Of a DNA stretch of 8,900 nt, positions 1 through 5,834 are shown piece after piece. The DNA lies in the NCBI GenBank assembly GCA_905236145.1, contig CAJOOE010000023.1:1-8900 (forward strand), written 5' to 3'. How positions within the stretch are numbered: position 1 is the stretch's first letter; each line of letters opens with the position of its first letter. A program made the position numbers and the translations under genes. A model generated the notes under the pieces. That model was given only the letters and a program-made list of their open reading frames with translations, ran no database searches and was not told where the DNA came from. The stretch is from an uncultured Selenomonadaceae bacterium (GTDB lineage Bacteria; Bacillota; Negativicutes; Selenomonadales; Selenomonadaceae).

Positions 1-470
1 AACAATGCAAGACCCGCCGTACTTCCCGGAAAAGTTTTTCTGCCGGAAGTATCGCCGCAACAAAAAAGGACTTTTCGCCCGGTATTTTGGGCGACGAGTG
101 CGGACAAATATATGCCGTACGGAAATGCGGAACAACCCAAATTCACATCGAATGTCAAAATATCCGTCGGCAAGCCGAGCCTGTCCTGCAGAATAAATGC
201 CGTTGCCGGAGTCGGATAATCCGGAGTTTCCGAAACAAAAATCAATGCTCCGATTTTACCGTCCGTTTCCGACAAAATTTTTTTCGCGGCGGCAAAACAG
301 AAATCCGAAGTACAAATTTCCGGCGACGCGATACTGAATTTTGAAAAGCCGGTTAATTTTGCCATTCGTTTCGCTTTCTTTTCGGTTATCAGATGTTTGC
401 ATCTGTCGTAAACCGAAACGCGATTTTTTGAAACTGCCGCCGCGACCGATTCAATGTTGATATTTTCCAA
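1..470 (-). CDS. Ketoacyl-ACP synthase III-like enzyme (FabH/KAS III family), 5' part only
   Basis: Reading leftward from TTG at 470, 156 codons stay open to the window edge; the C-terminal half is outside. The translation fits the thiolase-fold KAS III family, which condenses an acyl-CoA with malonyl-ACP. Motifs seen: ICTSDFCFAAAKKIL (residues 52-66), SETPDYPTPATAFILQDRLG (80-99), and FDVNLGCSAFPYG (107-119) with the probable catalytic Cys113, close to Cys112 of E. coli FabH. GDTSGRK follows in the next strand. The active-site His and Asn lie beyond the edge. AAGGGA (479-474) precedes the TTG by only 3-4 nt, so the exact start is less certain than the family. It begins 8 bp after the acyl carrier protein gene and is probably translationally coupled to it. 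The sequence resembles FabH paralogues of surface-glycan or specialised-lipid loci more than housekeeping FabH; that is an inference. Confidence 0.85.
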   Translation of the reverse strand, partial: MENINIESVAAAVSKNRVSVYDRCKHLITEKKAKRMAKLTGFSKFSIASPEICTSDFCFAAAKKILSETDGKIGALIFVSETPDYPTPATAFILQDRLGLPTDILTFDVNLGCSAFPYGIYLSALVAQNTGRKVLFCCGDTSGRKTFPGSTAGLAL

Positions 471-478
471 AATTCCCT

Positions 479-712
479 TCAACGCTTTTCACCGCCGAAC
501 AAAACAAATAAATCGTGAACCGTAACCGCCTCTGAAATTTCTTTTGAGGTGATGTTATCCGTTCCGTGTTTTCTGCAGTACGCGATAAAAGAAACTATAC
601 TCAATGAATCCCACCCGTCATCCTCAACATCTTTCAATTTCGTTTCCGGATTGAGTTCCATTTCCGTGTCAATCAAATCTTTCAATTCTTCGATAAAAAT
701 TTTCTCGTCCAA
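479..712 (-). CDS. Acyl carrier protein (phosphopantetheine-binding), specialised paralogue
   Basis: A 77-residue acidic protein of typical ACP length. The attachment motif GWDSLSIV (33-40) places the 4'-phosphopantetheine serine at Ser36, the usual position. The surrounding pattern (PETKLKDVEDDGWDSL, then a C-terminal VHDLFVLF helix) is that of ACPs in polysaccharide or natural-product loci, where WDSL is commoner than the DSLD of fatty-acid AcpP. The start is TTG at 712; AAGGAG (728-723) lies 10 nt upstream and no ATG or GTG is available nearby. It sits between a sugar acyltransferase-like gene (30 bp upstream) and a KAS III-like gene (8 bp downstream). The likely role is a dedicated carrier of a short acyl chain built by the synthase and used by the acyltransferase. 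It depends on a phosphopantetheinyl transferase not seen here. Confidence 0.88.
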   Translation of the reverse strand: MDEKIFIEELKDLIDTEMELNPETKLKDVEDDGWDSLSIVSFIAYCRKHGTDNITSKEISEAVTVHDLFVLFGGEKR

Positions 713-742
713 TATGAAACAACTCCTTAAAAAAACAGAAAA

Positions 743-1381
743 TCAATAAGGCATCGCGGGATTTCCGAAAACCCTCAAACCTTCTTTGATATGTTTAAAA
801 ACAAAACTGCCGCAACCTACGAAAACGTTATTATCCGTCCTGCTTTTCGGCAAAGCGACCGAGCCGGTTGCCCAGTAATTCATTTCTCCTATTTTTACGT
901 TTCCGCAAATAATCACATTACCCATAAAACTTGAATAATCTCCGACAATGCAATCGTGAGATATTGCGGCACCGTTTAAAATTATGTGGTTTCCGATAAC
1001 GGCACTGTCATTTATCGCAGAACCCGGAACAAAAATATTTCCCGTGCCGATTTTTACGTTACTTTGAATTGTGACGGAGCGATGAATTAAATTTGAAAAC
1101 ACTTTCTTCCCGAATTTTTCGGTGACGATTTCGACCAATTTTTTACGCACCGCAGGGTCTGCGATTGCACAAACAAAAATATCGTCTTTATCCGGTTCGT
1201 AAGAAAAAACGTCGCCGAGAACGGGAAGTAAAAGTTTTTCGTATTCGGCGGGCGGCAATTTGACATCACCGTCCAAAAAGCCTTTGAGTTTCCACTCCGT
1301 TTCATATCCGATTGAATTTTTTGCGTGATTGAAACATTCGCGGGCAAAGCCTCCGACACCGATAATTACAAGATTTTTAAT
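743..1381 (-). CDS. NeuD/PglD-like sugar acyltransferase (left-handed beta-helix), ATT start
   Basis: The 212-residue product has the two-part NeuD/PglD layout. An N-terminal nucleotide-sugar-binding domain begins KNLVIIGVGGFARE (2-15) and ends GFLDGDVK (34-41). A C-terminal left-handed beta-helix of hexapeptide repeats runs about 100-195 (VTIQSNVKIGTGN, SAVIGNHIIL, CIVGDYSSFMGN, NVKIGEMNYW). His142 in AISHDCIVGD matches the catalytic His of PglD-type enzymes; the protein ends GNPAMPY. The conserved N-terminus lies upstream of the first TTG (1276), with no ATG, GTG or TTG between it and the carA stop. The only plausible start is ATT at 1381, four nt after GGAGG. The family acylates amino or hydroxyl groups of nucleotide sugars or other small acceptors, usually from acetyl-CoA. 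The adjacent ACP and KAS III genes suggest a longer acyl donor; that is inference. Confidence 0.85.
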   Translation of the reverse strand: MKNLVIIGVGGFARECFNHAKNSIGYETEWKLKGFLDGDVKLPPAEYEKLLLPVLGDVFSYEPDKDDIFVCAIADPAVRKKLVEIVTEKFGKKVFSNLIHRSVTIQSNVKIGTGNIFVPGSAINDSAVIGNHIILNGAAISHDCIVGDYSSFMGNVIICGNVKIGEMNYWATGSVALPKSRTDNNVFVGCGSFVFKHIKEGLRVFGNPAMPY

Positions 1382-1385
1382 TTTT

Positions 1386-1390
1386 CCTCC
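1386..1390 (-). promoter_or_regulatory. Ribosome binding site GGAGG that decides the acyltransferase start
   Basis: On the minus strand the carA stop and this site read TGAGGAGG, followed by AAAA and then ATT AAA AAT CTT GTA ATT ATC. The full GGAGG core touches the carA stop codon and is 4 nt from ATT, a short but usable spacing that implies coupling to carA termination. No ATG, GTG or TTG follows within 100 nt in the frame that encodes the conserved N-terminus. Confidence 0.7.
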
Positions 1391-2464
1391 TCAACCTTTC
1401 ATCATTGAAATAAATTCGTCGAAAAGATACATATTGTCTGTGGGACCGGGCGATGCCTCCGGGTGATACTGTACGGAATAAATCGGCAAATCTTTATGAC
1501 GCATACCCTCAACCGTTCCGTCGTTTACCGAAAGGTAAGTCACTTCGAGCGGCAAATCTTTCAAAGATTTTTCGTCAACCGCATAACCGTGATTTTGAGA
1601 AGTTATATAAACTCTGCCGGTTTCAAGATTTTTCACCGGCTGATTGGAGCCGCGATGACCGAATTTCAGTTTGTAAGTGTCCGCCCCCATAGCCAGTGCC
1701 AAAAGTTGATGTCCCAAGCAAATTCCGAAAATCGGTTTTTCTCCGATAAGTTTTTTCACTTCCTCAATGACTTCCGGAACGTCTTTCGGATCTCCGGGCC
1801 CGTTTGAAAGAAAAATTCCGTCCGGATTCATTTTCAAAATTTCTTCGGCCGGCGTTTGAGCGGGAACGACTTTAATTTTGCAACCGGTATCATGCAGACT
1901 GTCCAAAATGTGTTTCTTTACGCCGAAATCCATAGCCACGACAAAAGGAGCGTCCGAATTTTCGGAGTCCAAATCGTAAGCCTCCGGCGTGGTGACTTCC
2001 GCGACAACGTCCGTATGAATCGGCATTTTCATCATGTTGTCTATCATCGCTTGAGAAGTGTATTCGCTGACGATAACGCCTTTCATTGTTCCCGCAGAAC
2101 GAATCTTTCTCGTGACCGCCCGCGTGTCAACGTCGTAAAGGCAGGGAATTTTTTCTGCGGAAAGATAATCCGACAAATTTCTTTCCATACTCGAACTGCT
2201 GCCCTTTTCGCAAAGTTCGCCGATAATCAAGCCGGACACAAAACTTTTCCGGCTCTGATCGAAAATCCGGGAGGTGCCGTAATTCCCGATTAAGGGGTAA
2301 GTCAATGTAACAATTTGCCGGCAGTAAGAAGGATCGGTCAAAATTTCCTGATAGCCGGTCATTCCGGTATTAAAGACAACTTCTCCCTCCGCAGTCGCAT
2401 TCGCACCGCCGAAAAGTTGACCGCGAAAAACGCTCCCGTCTTCCAAAATCAATTTACCTTTCAA
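1391..2464 (-). CDS. carA: Carbamoyl-phosphate synthase small (glutaminase) subunit
   Basis: 357 residues, the usual CarA length. CarA hydrolyses glutamine and passes ammonia to CarB, which makes carbamoyl phosphate for arginine and pyrimidine synthesis in the cytoplasm. The N-terminal CPSase_sm domain (about 1-150) begins KGKLILEDGSVF and contains FNTGMTGYQEILTDPSY. The C-terminal class I glutamine amidotransferase domain carries LSNGPGDP (219-226), the nucleophile Cys249 in GICLGHQ, and the His334/Glu336 pair in YHPEASPGP. The start is TTG at 2464 with GAGGTG 7 nt upstream; it matches the family N-terminus. The gene begins 24 bp after rel and is followed after 9 bp by the acyltransferase. 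carB, usually the next gene, is absent from this position, so it must lie elsewhere or further downstream. Confidence 0.97.
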   Translation of the reverse strand: MKGKLILEDGSVFRGQLFGGANATAEGEVVFNTGMTGYQEILTDPSYCRQIVTLTYPLIGNYGTSRIFDQSRKSFVSGLIIGELCEKGSSSSMERNLSDYLSAEKIPCLYDVDTRAVTRKIRSAGTMKGVIVSEYTSQAMIDNMMKMPIHTDVVAEVTTPEAYDLDSENSDAPFVVAMDFGVKKHILDSLHDTGCKIKVVPAQTPAEEILKMNPDGIFLSNGPGDPKDVPEVIEEVKKLIGEKPIFGICLGHQLLALAMGADTYKLKFGHRGSNQPVKNLETGRVYITSQNHGYAVDEKSLKDLPLEVTYLSVNDGTVEGMRHKDLPIYSVQYHPEASPGPTDNMYLFDEFISMMKG

Positions 2465-2488
2465 AATATTTCACCTCGTTAAAAATTT

Positions 2489-4720
2489 TCACAACGTCTG
2501 TTCCGGAGCGGACAAAATCATCGGACGGGCCACACTGTAAACGTCCGGCAATCGTCGCATTTGTGTCATGATATTTGTGACCTGTGCGGCGTTTTTTACG
2601 TCAATTCCCAAATCGACCGTCGAAGTTTTATTGTTTTTGTTGGGAGCGGCGTGGACGGAATGAATATTCAGACCCATGCCGGCGGGAACCGCAAAGAGTT
2701 CGGACAAAACGCCGCTCTTGTCGTTGCAGACAATTTCAATTTCGACCGTGTAAACTCTGTCGTTGTCCATTTCCCAACTGACTTCTATCATTCTCTCCAA
2801 ATCCGCACCGCTCAAAATATTCGGACAGTCGGAGCGATGAACCGAAACTCCCCGCCCGCGTGTAATGTAGCCGGAAATCGGATCTCCGGGAATGGGATTG
2901 CAACACTTCGCCAGCCGGACAAAATAACCGCTTTCCCCTTCCACAAGTACGCCGTTGCCGTTTTTCTGCGGCTGACCGGTTTTTGCGGGATGTTTTATTT
3001 CGTTTAAGAGTGCGGAAACTTCCGGCGTCGTCGATTCGGTTAAATCTTTTTTATGAAGTTCGACAAGTTTTGTAATGACTCCACGCAGAGGTTGACCGCC
3101 GTAACCGACGGCGGCAAGCAAATCGTCCTCGCCCGGCAACCCCAAATTTTTTGCAACTTCCTCAAGCCTGCCGCTTTTCAAAAGAGCTTTGACATCGTAG
3201 CCGAGTTTTTTTATTTCGCGTTCAACCTGTTCCCGCCCTTCTTCAATATTCTCCGCTCTGTTTTCACGCTTGAACCATGAGCGAATTTTACTGCGGGTAT
3301 CGCCGGACGCCACAATATTCAACCAATCGCGGCTGGGGCCGTTATTCGATTTGTTTGTAATAATCTCCACAAAATCGCCGTTCTGCAATTTGTATTCCAG
3401 AGGGACAATTCTGCCGTTCGCCTTCGCACCGACGCAATGATGACCGACTTCCGTGTGAATCCTGTACGCAAAATCAATCGGGCAGGAGCCCTTCGGCAGT
3501 GAAATTATATCGCCGGTCGGAGTAAACACAAAAACTTCGTCGCTGAAAACGTCAAACTTCAACGCTTCAAAATATTCCTTCGTGTCTTTGATTTCTTTCT
3601 GCAGAGTGACCATTTGCCGGAGCCATGACATTTTTCTGTCGCCTTTTCTGCCGGCGTAAACACTTTTCCCGCTCTCTTTATATTTCCAGTGAGCCGCAAT
3701 TCCCCACTCCGAAATTTTATGCATTTTGAAAGTGCGAATTTGAATTTCAAGCGGATAACCCAGAGCCATGACCGTCGTATGTAAAGACTGATAGCCGTTG
3801 CTTTTCGGCATGGCAATATAATCTTTGAATCTTCCGGGAATCGGTTTCCACTTCGCGTGGATAATGCCGAGAACTTTATAACAATCCGGAATTTCGTCAA
3901 CCAAAATCCTGACGGCGGAAAGATCGTAAATTTCCCCGATGTCTTTATGATCGCGAATCATTTTTTTGTAAATGCTGTAAAAATGTTTTGCCCGCCCGCT
4001 GATTGACGCACGAATATCCAAATCGTCAAATTCTTCTTCAATTTGCCTGACGGCCTCGGTAATATAAATCTGGCGTTCCTTGCGTTTTTGATTTACGTTT
4101 TCCACAAGATCATAATAAATATCCGGTTCAAGATAACGCAAACTCAAATCTTCCAATTCCCATTTTATATTGGAAATACCGAGCCGGTTTGCAAGGGGAG
4201 CGTAAATTTCCAAAGTTTCGGCGGCAATTCTCTTGCGTTTGTCCTCACGCATAAATTTAAGCGTCCGCATATTGTGAAGGCGGTCGGCAAGTTTTATCAT
4301 TATGACCCGCAAATCTTTTGCCATGGCGATAAACATTTTCCGATAAGTTTCAAGCTGCTGTTCCTCTTTTGACTTGAAGGGAATTTTTCCGAGCTTGGTA
4401 ACGCCGTCAACAAGCAAAGCAATTTCGTCGCCGAACATATCCCGAATTTCTTCGGTATTAAATAAAGTGTCCTCAACCACGTCATGCAAGAGAGCGGCGG
4501 CTATTGTGCCGGTATCCATTTCCAATTCCGCCAAAATTGCCGCGACCTGCAGCGGGTGATTTATGTACGGTTCGCCGGAAACTCTCTTTTGTCCGCGATG
4601 ACCTTCCGCCGCCACGAGATACGCCCGTTCTATAAGTTCAACGTCTGCATCTTCATTATAAGATTTTACCATTTCCGTCAAAGATTCTATCGTCACCGGT
4701 TTTTTGCCTTTATCGTTCAA
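2489..4720 (-). CDS. rel: Bifunctional (p)ppGpp synthetase/hydrolase (Rel/SpoT long RSH)
   Basis: 743 residues, a full-length RSH protein that makes and degrades the alarmone (p)ppGpp. The HD hydrolase domain (about 30-180) keeps its metal-binding pattern: INHP (His55), LLHDVVEDT (His79, Asp80) and LADRLHNMR (Asp146). The synthetase domain (about 215-350) has GRAKHFYSIYKK and GRFKDYIAMPKSNGYQSLH; RFKD (297-300) is the RxKD form of bifunctional enzymes, not the ExDD of RelA. Next come a TGS domain (about 393-455, VFVFTPTGDIISLP), the conserved-cysteine zinc-finger region (LAKCCNPIPGD, Cys606-Cys607) and a C-terminal ACT domain (about 658-735). All domains look intact. The start is TTG at 4720 behind GGAGGGGAG; a later ATG at codon 17 lacks such a site. 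It is the first gene of the leftward unit. No convincing promoter was found on this strand. Confidence 0.96.
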   Translation of the reverse strand: MNDKGKKPVTIESLTEMVKSYNEDADVELIERAYLVAAEGHRGQKRVSGEPYINHPLQVAAILAELEMDTGTIAAALLHDVVEDTLFNTEEIRDMFGDEIALLVDGVTKLGKIPFKSKEEQQLETYRKMFIAMAKDLRVIMIKLADRLHNMRTLKFMREDKRKRIAAETLEIYAPLANRLGISNIKWELEDLSLRYLEPDIYYDLVENVNQKRKERQIYITEAVRQIEEEFDDLDIRASISGRAKHFYSIYKKMIRDHKDIGEIYDLSAVRILVDEIPDCYKVLGIIHAKWKPIPGRFKDYIAMPKSNGYQSLHTTVMALGYPLEIQIRTFKMHKISEWGIAAHWKYKESGKSVYAGRKGDRKMSWLRQMVTLQKEIKDTKEYFEALKFDVFSDEVFVFTPTGDIISLPKGSCPIDFAYRIHTEVGHHCVGAKANGRIVPLEYKLQNGDFVEIITNKSNNGPSRDWLNIVASGDTRSKIRSWFKRENRAENIEEGREQVEREIKKLGYDVKALLKSGRLEEVAKNLGLPGEDDLLAAVGYGGQPLRGVITKLVELHKKDLTESTTPEVSALLNEIKHPAKTGQPQKNGNGVLVEGESGYFVRLAKCCNPIPGDPISGYITRGRGVSVHRSDCPNILSGADLERMIEVSWEMDNDRVYTVEIEIVCNDKSGVLSELFAVPAGMGLNIHSVHAAPNKNNKTSTVDLGIDVKNAAQVTNIMTQMRRLPDVYSVARPMILSAPEQTL

Positions 4721-4801
4721 TTTTTCTCCCCTCCGAAAAAATATTGTCGTAAAGTGCTTTCATTTCCGATTAACTTTTCTGCCAACATTGAAATTTTCCT
4801 G

Positions 4802-4824
4802 CCGGTTTTTGATTTACCGGTTTT
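4802..4824. repeat. CCGGTTTT direct repeat with embedded CCGGT/ACCGG inverted repeat
   Basis: CCGGTTTT occurs at 4802-4809 and again at 4817-4824, 15 bp apart. CCGGT (4802-4806) and ACCGG (4816-4820) also form a 5-bp inverted repeat around a 9-nt centre. It lies about 20 bp upstream of the -35 box of the rightward promoter, where an activator or repressor could bind. CCGG and T-runs are common throughout this DNA, so chance is a real possibility. Confidence 0.3.
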
Positions 4825-4845
4825 GCGGAAAAAAAATTGCTTTGC

Positions 4846-4874
4846 TTGAAGTAAAAAATAAAATTTTGTAGAAT
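4846..4874 (+). promoter_or_regulatory. Sigma-70-type promoter candidate for the rightward unit
   Basis: TTGAAG (4846-4851) as -35 and TAGAAT (4869-4874) as -10 are separated by exactly 17 bp, matching 4/6 and 5/6 of the consensus hexamers, with AT-rich DNA between them. Transcription would start around 4881, leaving a leader of about 40 nt before the ATG at 4920. Confidence 0.6.
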
Positions 4875-4919
4875 AAGACGGTTTATGATTTTAAAATTTG
4901 CAAGAGAGGAATCGAACGT

Positions 4920-5771
4920 ATGAGAAAAAAATTTTTATTTTCGCTTGCCGCCGGACTTCTTGCCGCAAATGTTGCCTTTGCCGCCGGCGACGGGGTTATT
5001 CCTTATCCGGAAAATTGGGACACTTCTTACGACACCGGCGATCACCGGCAGGACGGTTACGCCGTCAACAACGCTTGGAAATTTTTTTCAATGTGGTTCG
5101 ATCATTCCATGCTGCCGGAAAATCAACGCAATCAACCTTGGATAATTGCAAGACCGAAAACCGTTGCGGAAAGTCAAGCGGAAAAAATTTCCGGCATTTT
5201 GGAAAAATCTTCAGCCGCGAAAAAGACGAATCAAATAATTTTGGTCATCGGACACAATTTGAGCCTTTGGAATAAAACCGGCGACGCTTGGAAATGTGAT
5301 TTTCAATCTTACTGCGGTTACGGGCAAAAAGGATTTAAAATCAATCGCCGAGAAGGAGATATGACGACTCCCGCCGGAAGTTTTCCGATCCTCTATGCTT
5401 TCGGTCAAGAGGAAAATCCCGGTACAAATATGGAATATCGCAAAATTACCGAAAACTCTTACTTCTCAAGCGTTCCCGACAAAACTTACAACACTTGGGT
5501 CGAAGATCCGAATTTTTCCAAAAAGAGCGACAAACTTTTCGGCGTTTATCAATTCAAGTACGGCATGAACATCGGTTTCAATTTTGATCCGATCGTTCCC
5601 GGCAAAGGCTCCGGGATTTTCATTCACTGCAGAACTTATAATCGTTGGTGGTCGCACGGCTGCATATCTCTGCCGGAAAAAATGATGGTCGAACTTTTAA
5701 AAAAGACAAATCCCGGTGCTTATGTTATAATGGGTTCCGATATTTCACAAATCGAAAAAGTTTCAAAGTAA
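4920..5771 (+). CDS. Exported L,D-transpeptidase-like protein (YkuD catalytic domain)
   Basis: 283 residues. A signal peptide (RKK, hydrophobic stretch 5-20, likely cleavage after AFA, residue 21) sends it across the membrane. The YkuD fold is shown by EGDMTTPAGSFPI (145-157) and the active-site stretch IFIHCRTYNRWW-SHGCISLP, with His236, Ser245, His246 and the nucleophile Cys248. The pattern is closer to the COG3786 branch than to classical ErfK/YbiS proteins. L,D-transpeptidases form 3-3 peptidoglycan crosslinks or attach proteins to the peptide, using tetrapeptide donors. No LysM or other wall-binding domain is present; residues 22-100 are unrecognised. Three further cysteines (126, 132, 237) are unusual for an exported protein, and Cys237 is next to the active-site His. 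It is the first gene of a unit with other D-Ala-directed enzymes. Whether it is a transpeptidase or a carboxypeptidase cannot be read from sequence. Confidence 0.88.
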   Translation: MRKKFLFSLAAGLLAANVAFAAGDGVIPYPENWDTSYDTGDHRQDGYAVNNAWKFFSMWFDHSMLPENQRNQPWIIARPKTVAESQAEKISGILEKSSAAKKTNQIILVIGHNLSLWNKTGDAWKCDFQSYCGYGQKGFKINRREGDMTTPAGSFPILYAFGQEENPGTNMEYRKITENSYFSSVPDKTYNTWVEDPNFSKKSDKLFGVYQFKYGMNIGFNFDPIVPGKGSGIFIHCRTYNRWWSHGCISLPEKMMVELLKKTNPGAYVIMGSDISQIEKVSK

Positions 5772-5834
5772 ATAAGAATTTTTTTCGGATTGAGTAGAGT
5801 ATGAAAAAATTTTTTTGAAAGGGATGTCAGCAAA

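Larger units (their letters stand above)
4721..4919. other. Divergent intergenic region between rel and the L,D-transpeptidase gene
   Basis: 199 bp carrying the start signals of two diverging units. The left end holds the rel ribosome binding site (4726-4734, minus strand). The middle holds a CCGGTTTT direct repeat and a small inverted repeat. The right part, very AT-rich, holds a sigma-70-type promoter reading right and the ribosome binding site of the transpeptidase gene (AGAGGA, 4905-4910, 9 nt before ATG). No small gene, RNA structure or riboswitch was recognised. Confidence 0.6.

Noticed and set aside
5..344. Two overlapping plus-strand ORFs (63 and 85 codons) at the left edge
   Set aside because: Their products are Arg/Asn-rich and unlike known proteins, while the opposite strand encodes a clear KAS III-like sequence through the same bases.
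1087..1359. 90-codon minus-strand ORF overlapping the acyltransferase 5' end in another frame
   Set aside because: The conserved N-terminus and beta-helix of the acyltransferase lie in one continuous frame, so no frameshift or second gene is needed.
743..2464. TGA recoding giving a CarA-acyltransferase fusion
   Set aside because: TGA also ends the ACP, rel and acyltransferase genes, tryptophan is encoded by TGG, CarA ends at its normal length, and a strong GGAGG marks a fresh start. It is kept only as an alternative.
1391..4720. Several plus-strand ORFs of 60-148 codons across carA and rel
   Set aside because: They are antisense shadows of two full-length conserved genes and have no recognisable products or proper ribosome sites.
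5801..5818. Five-codon mini-ORF (MKKFF) before the cyclase gene
   Set aside because: It has no ribosome binding site and consists of A and T runs common in this DNA. The surrounding AT palindrome has no GC stem, so it is not a convincing terminator either.
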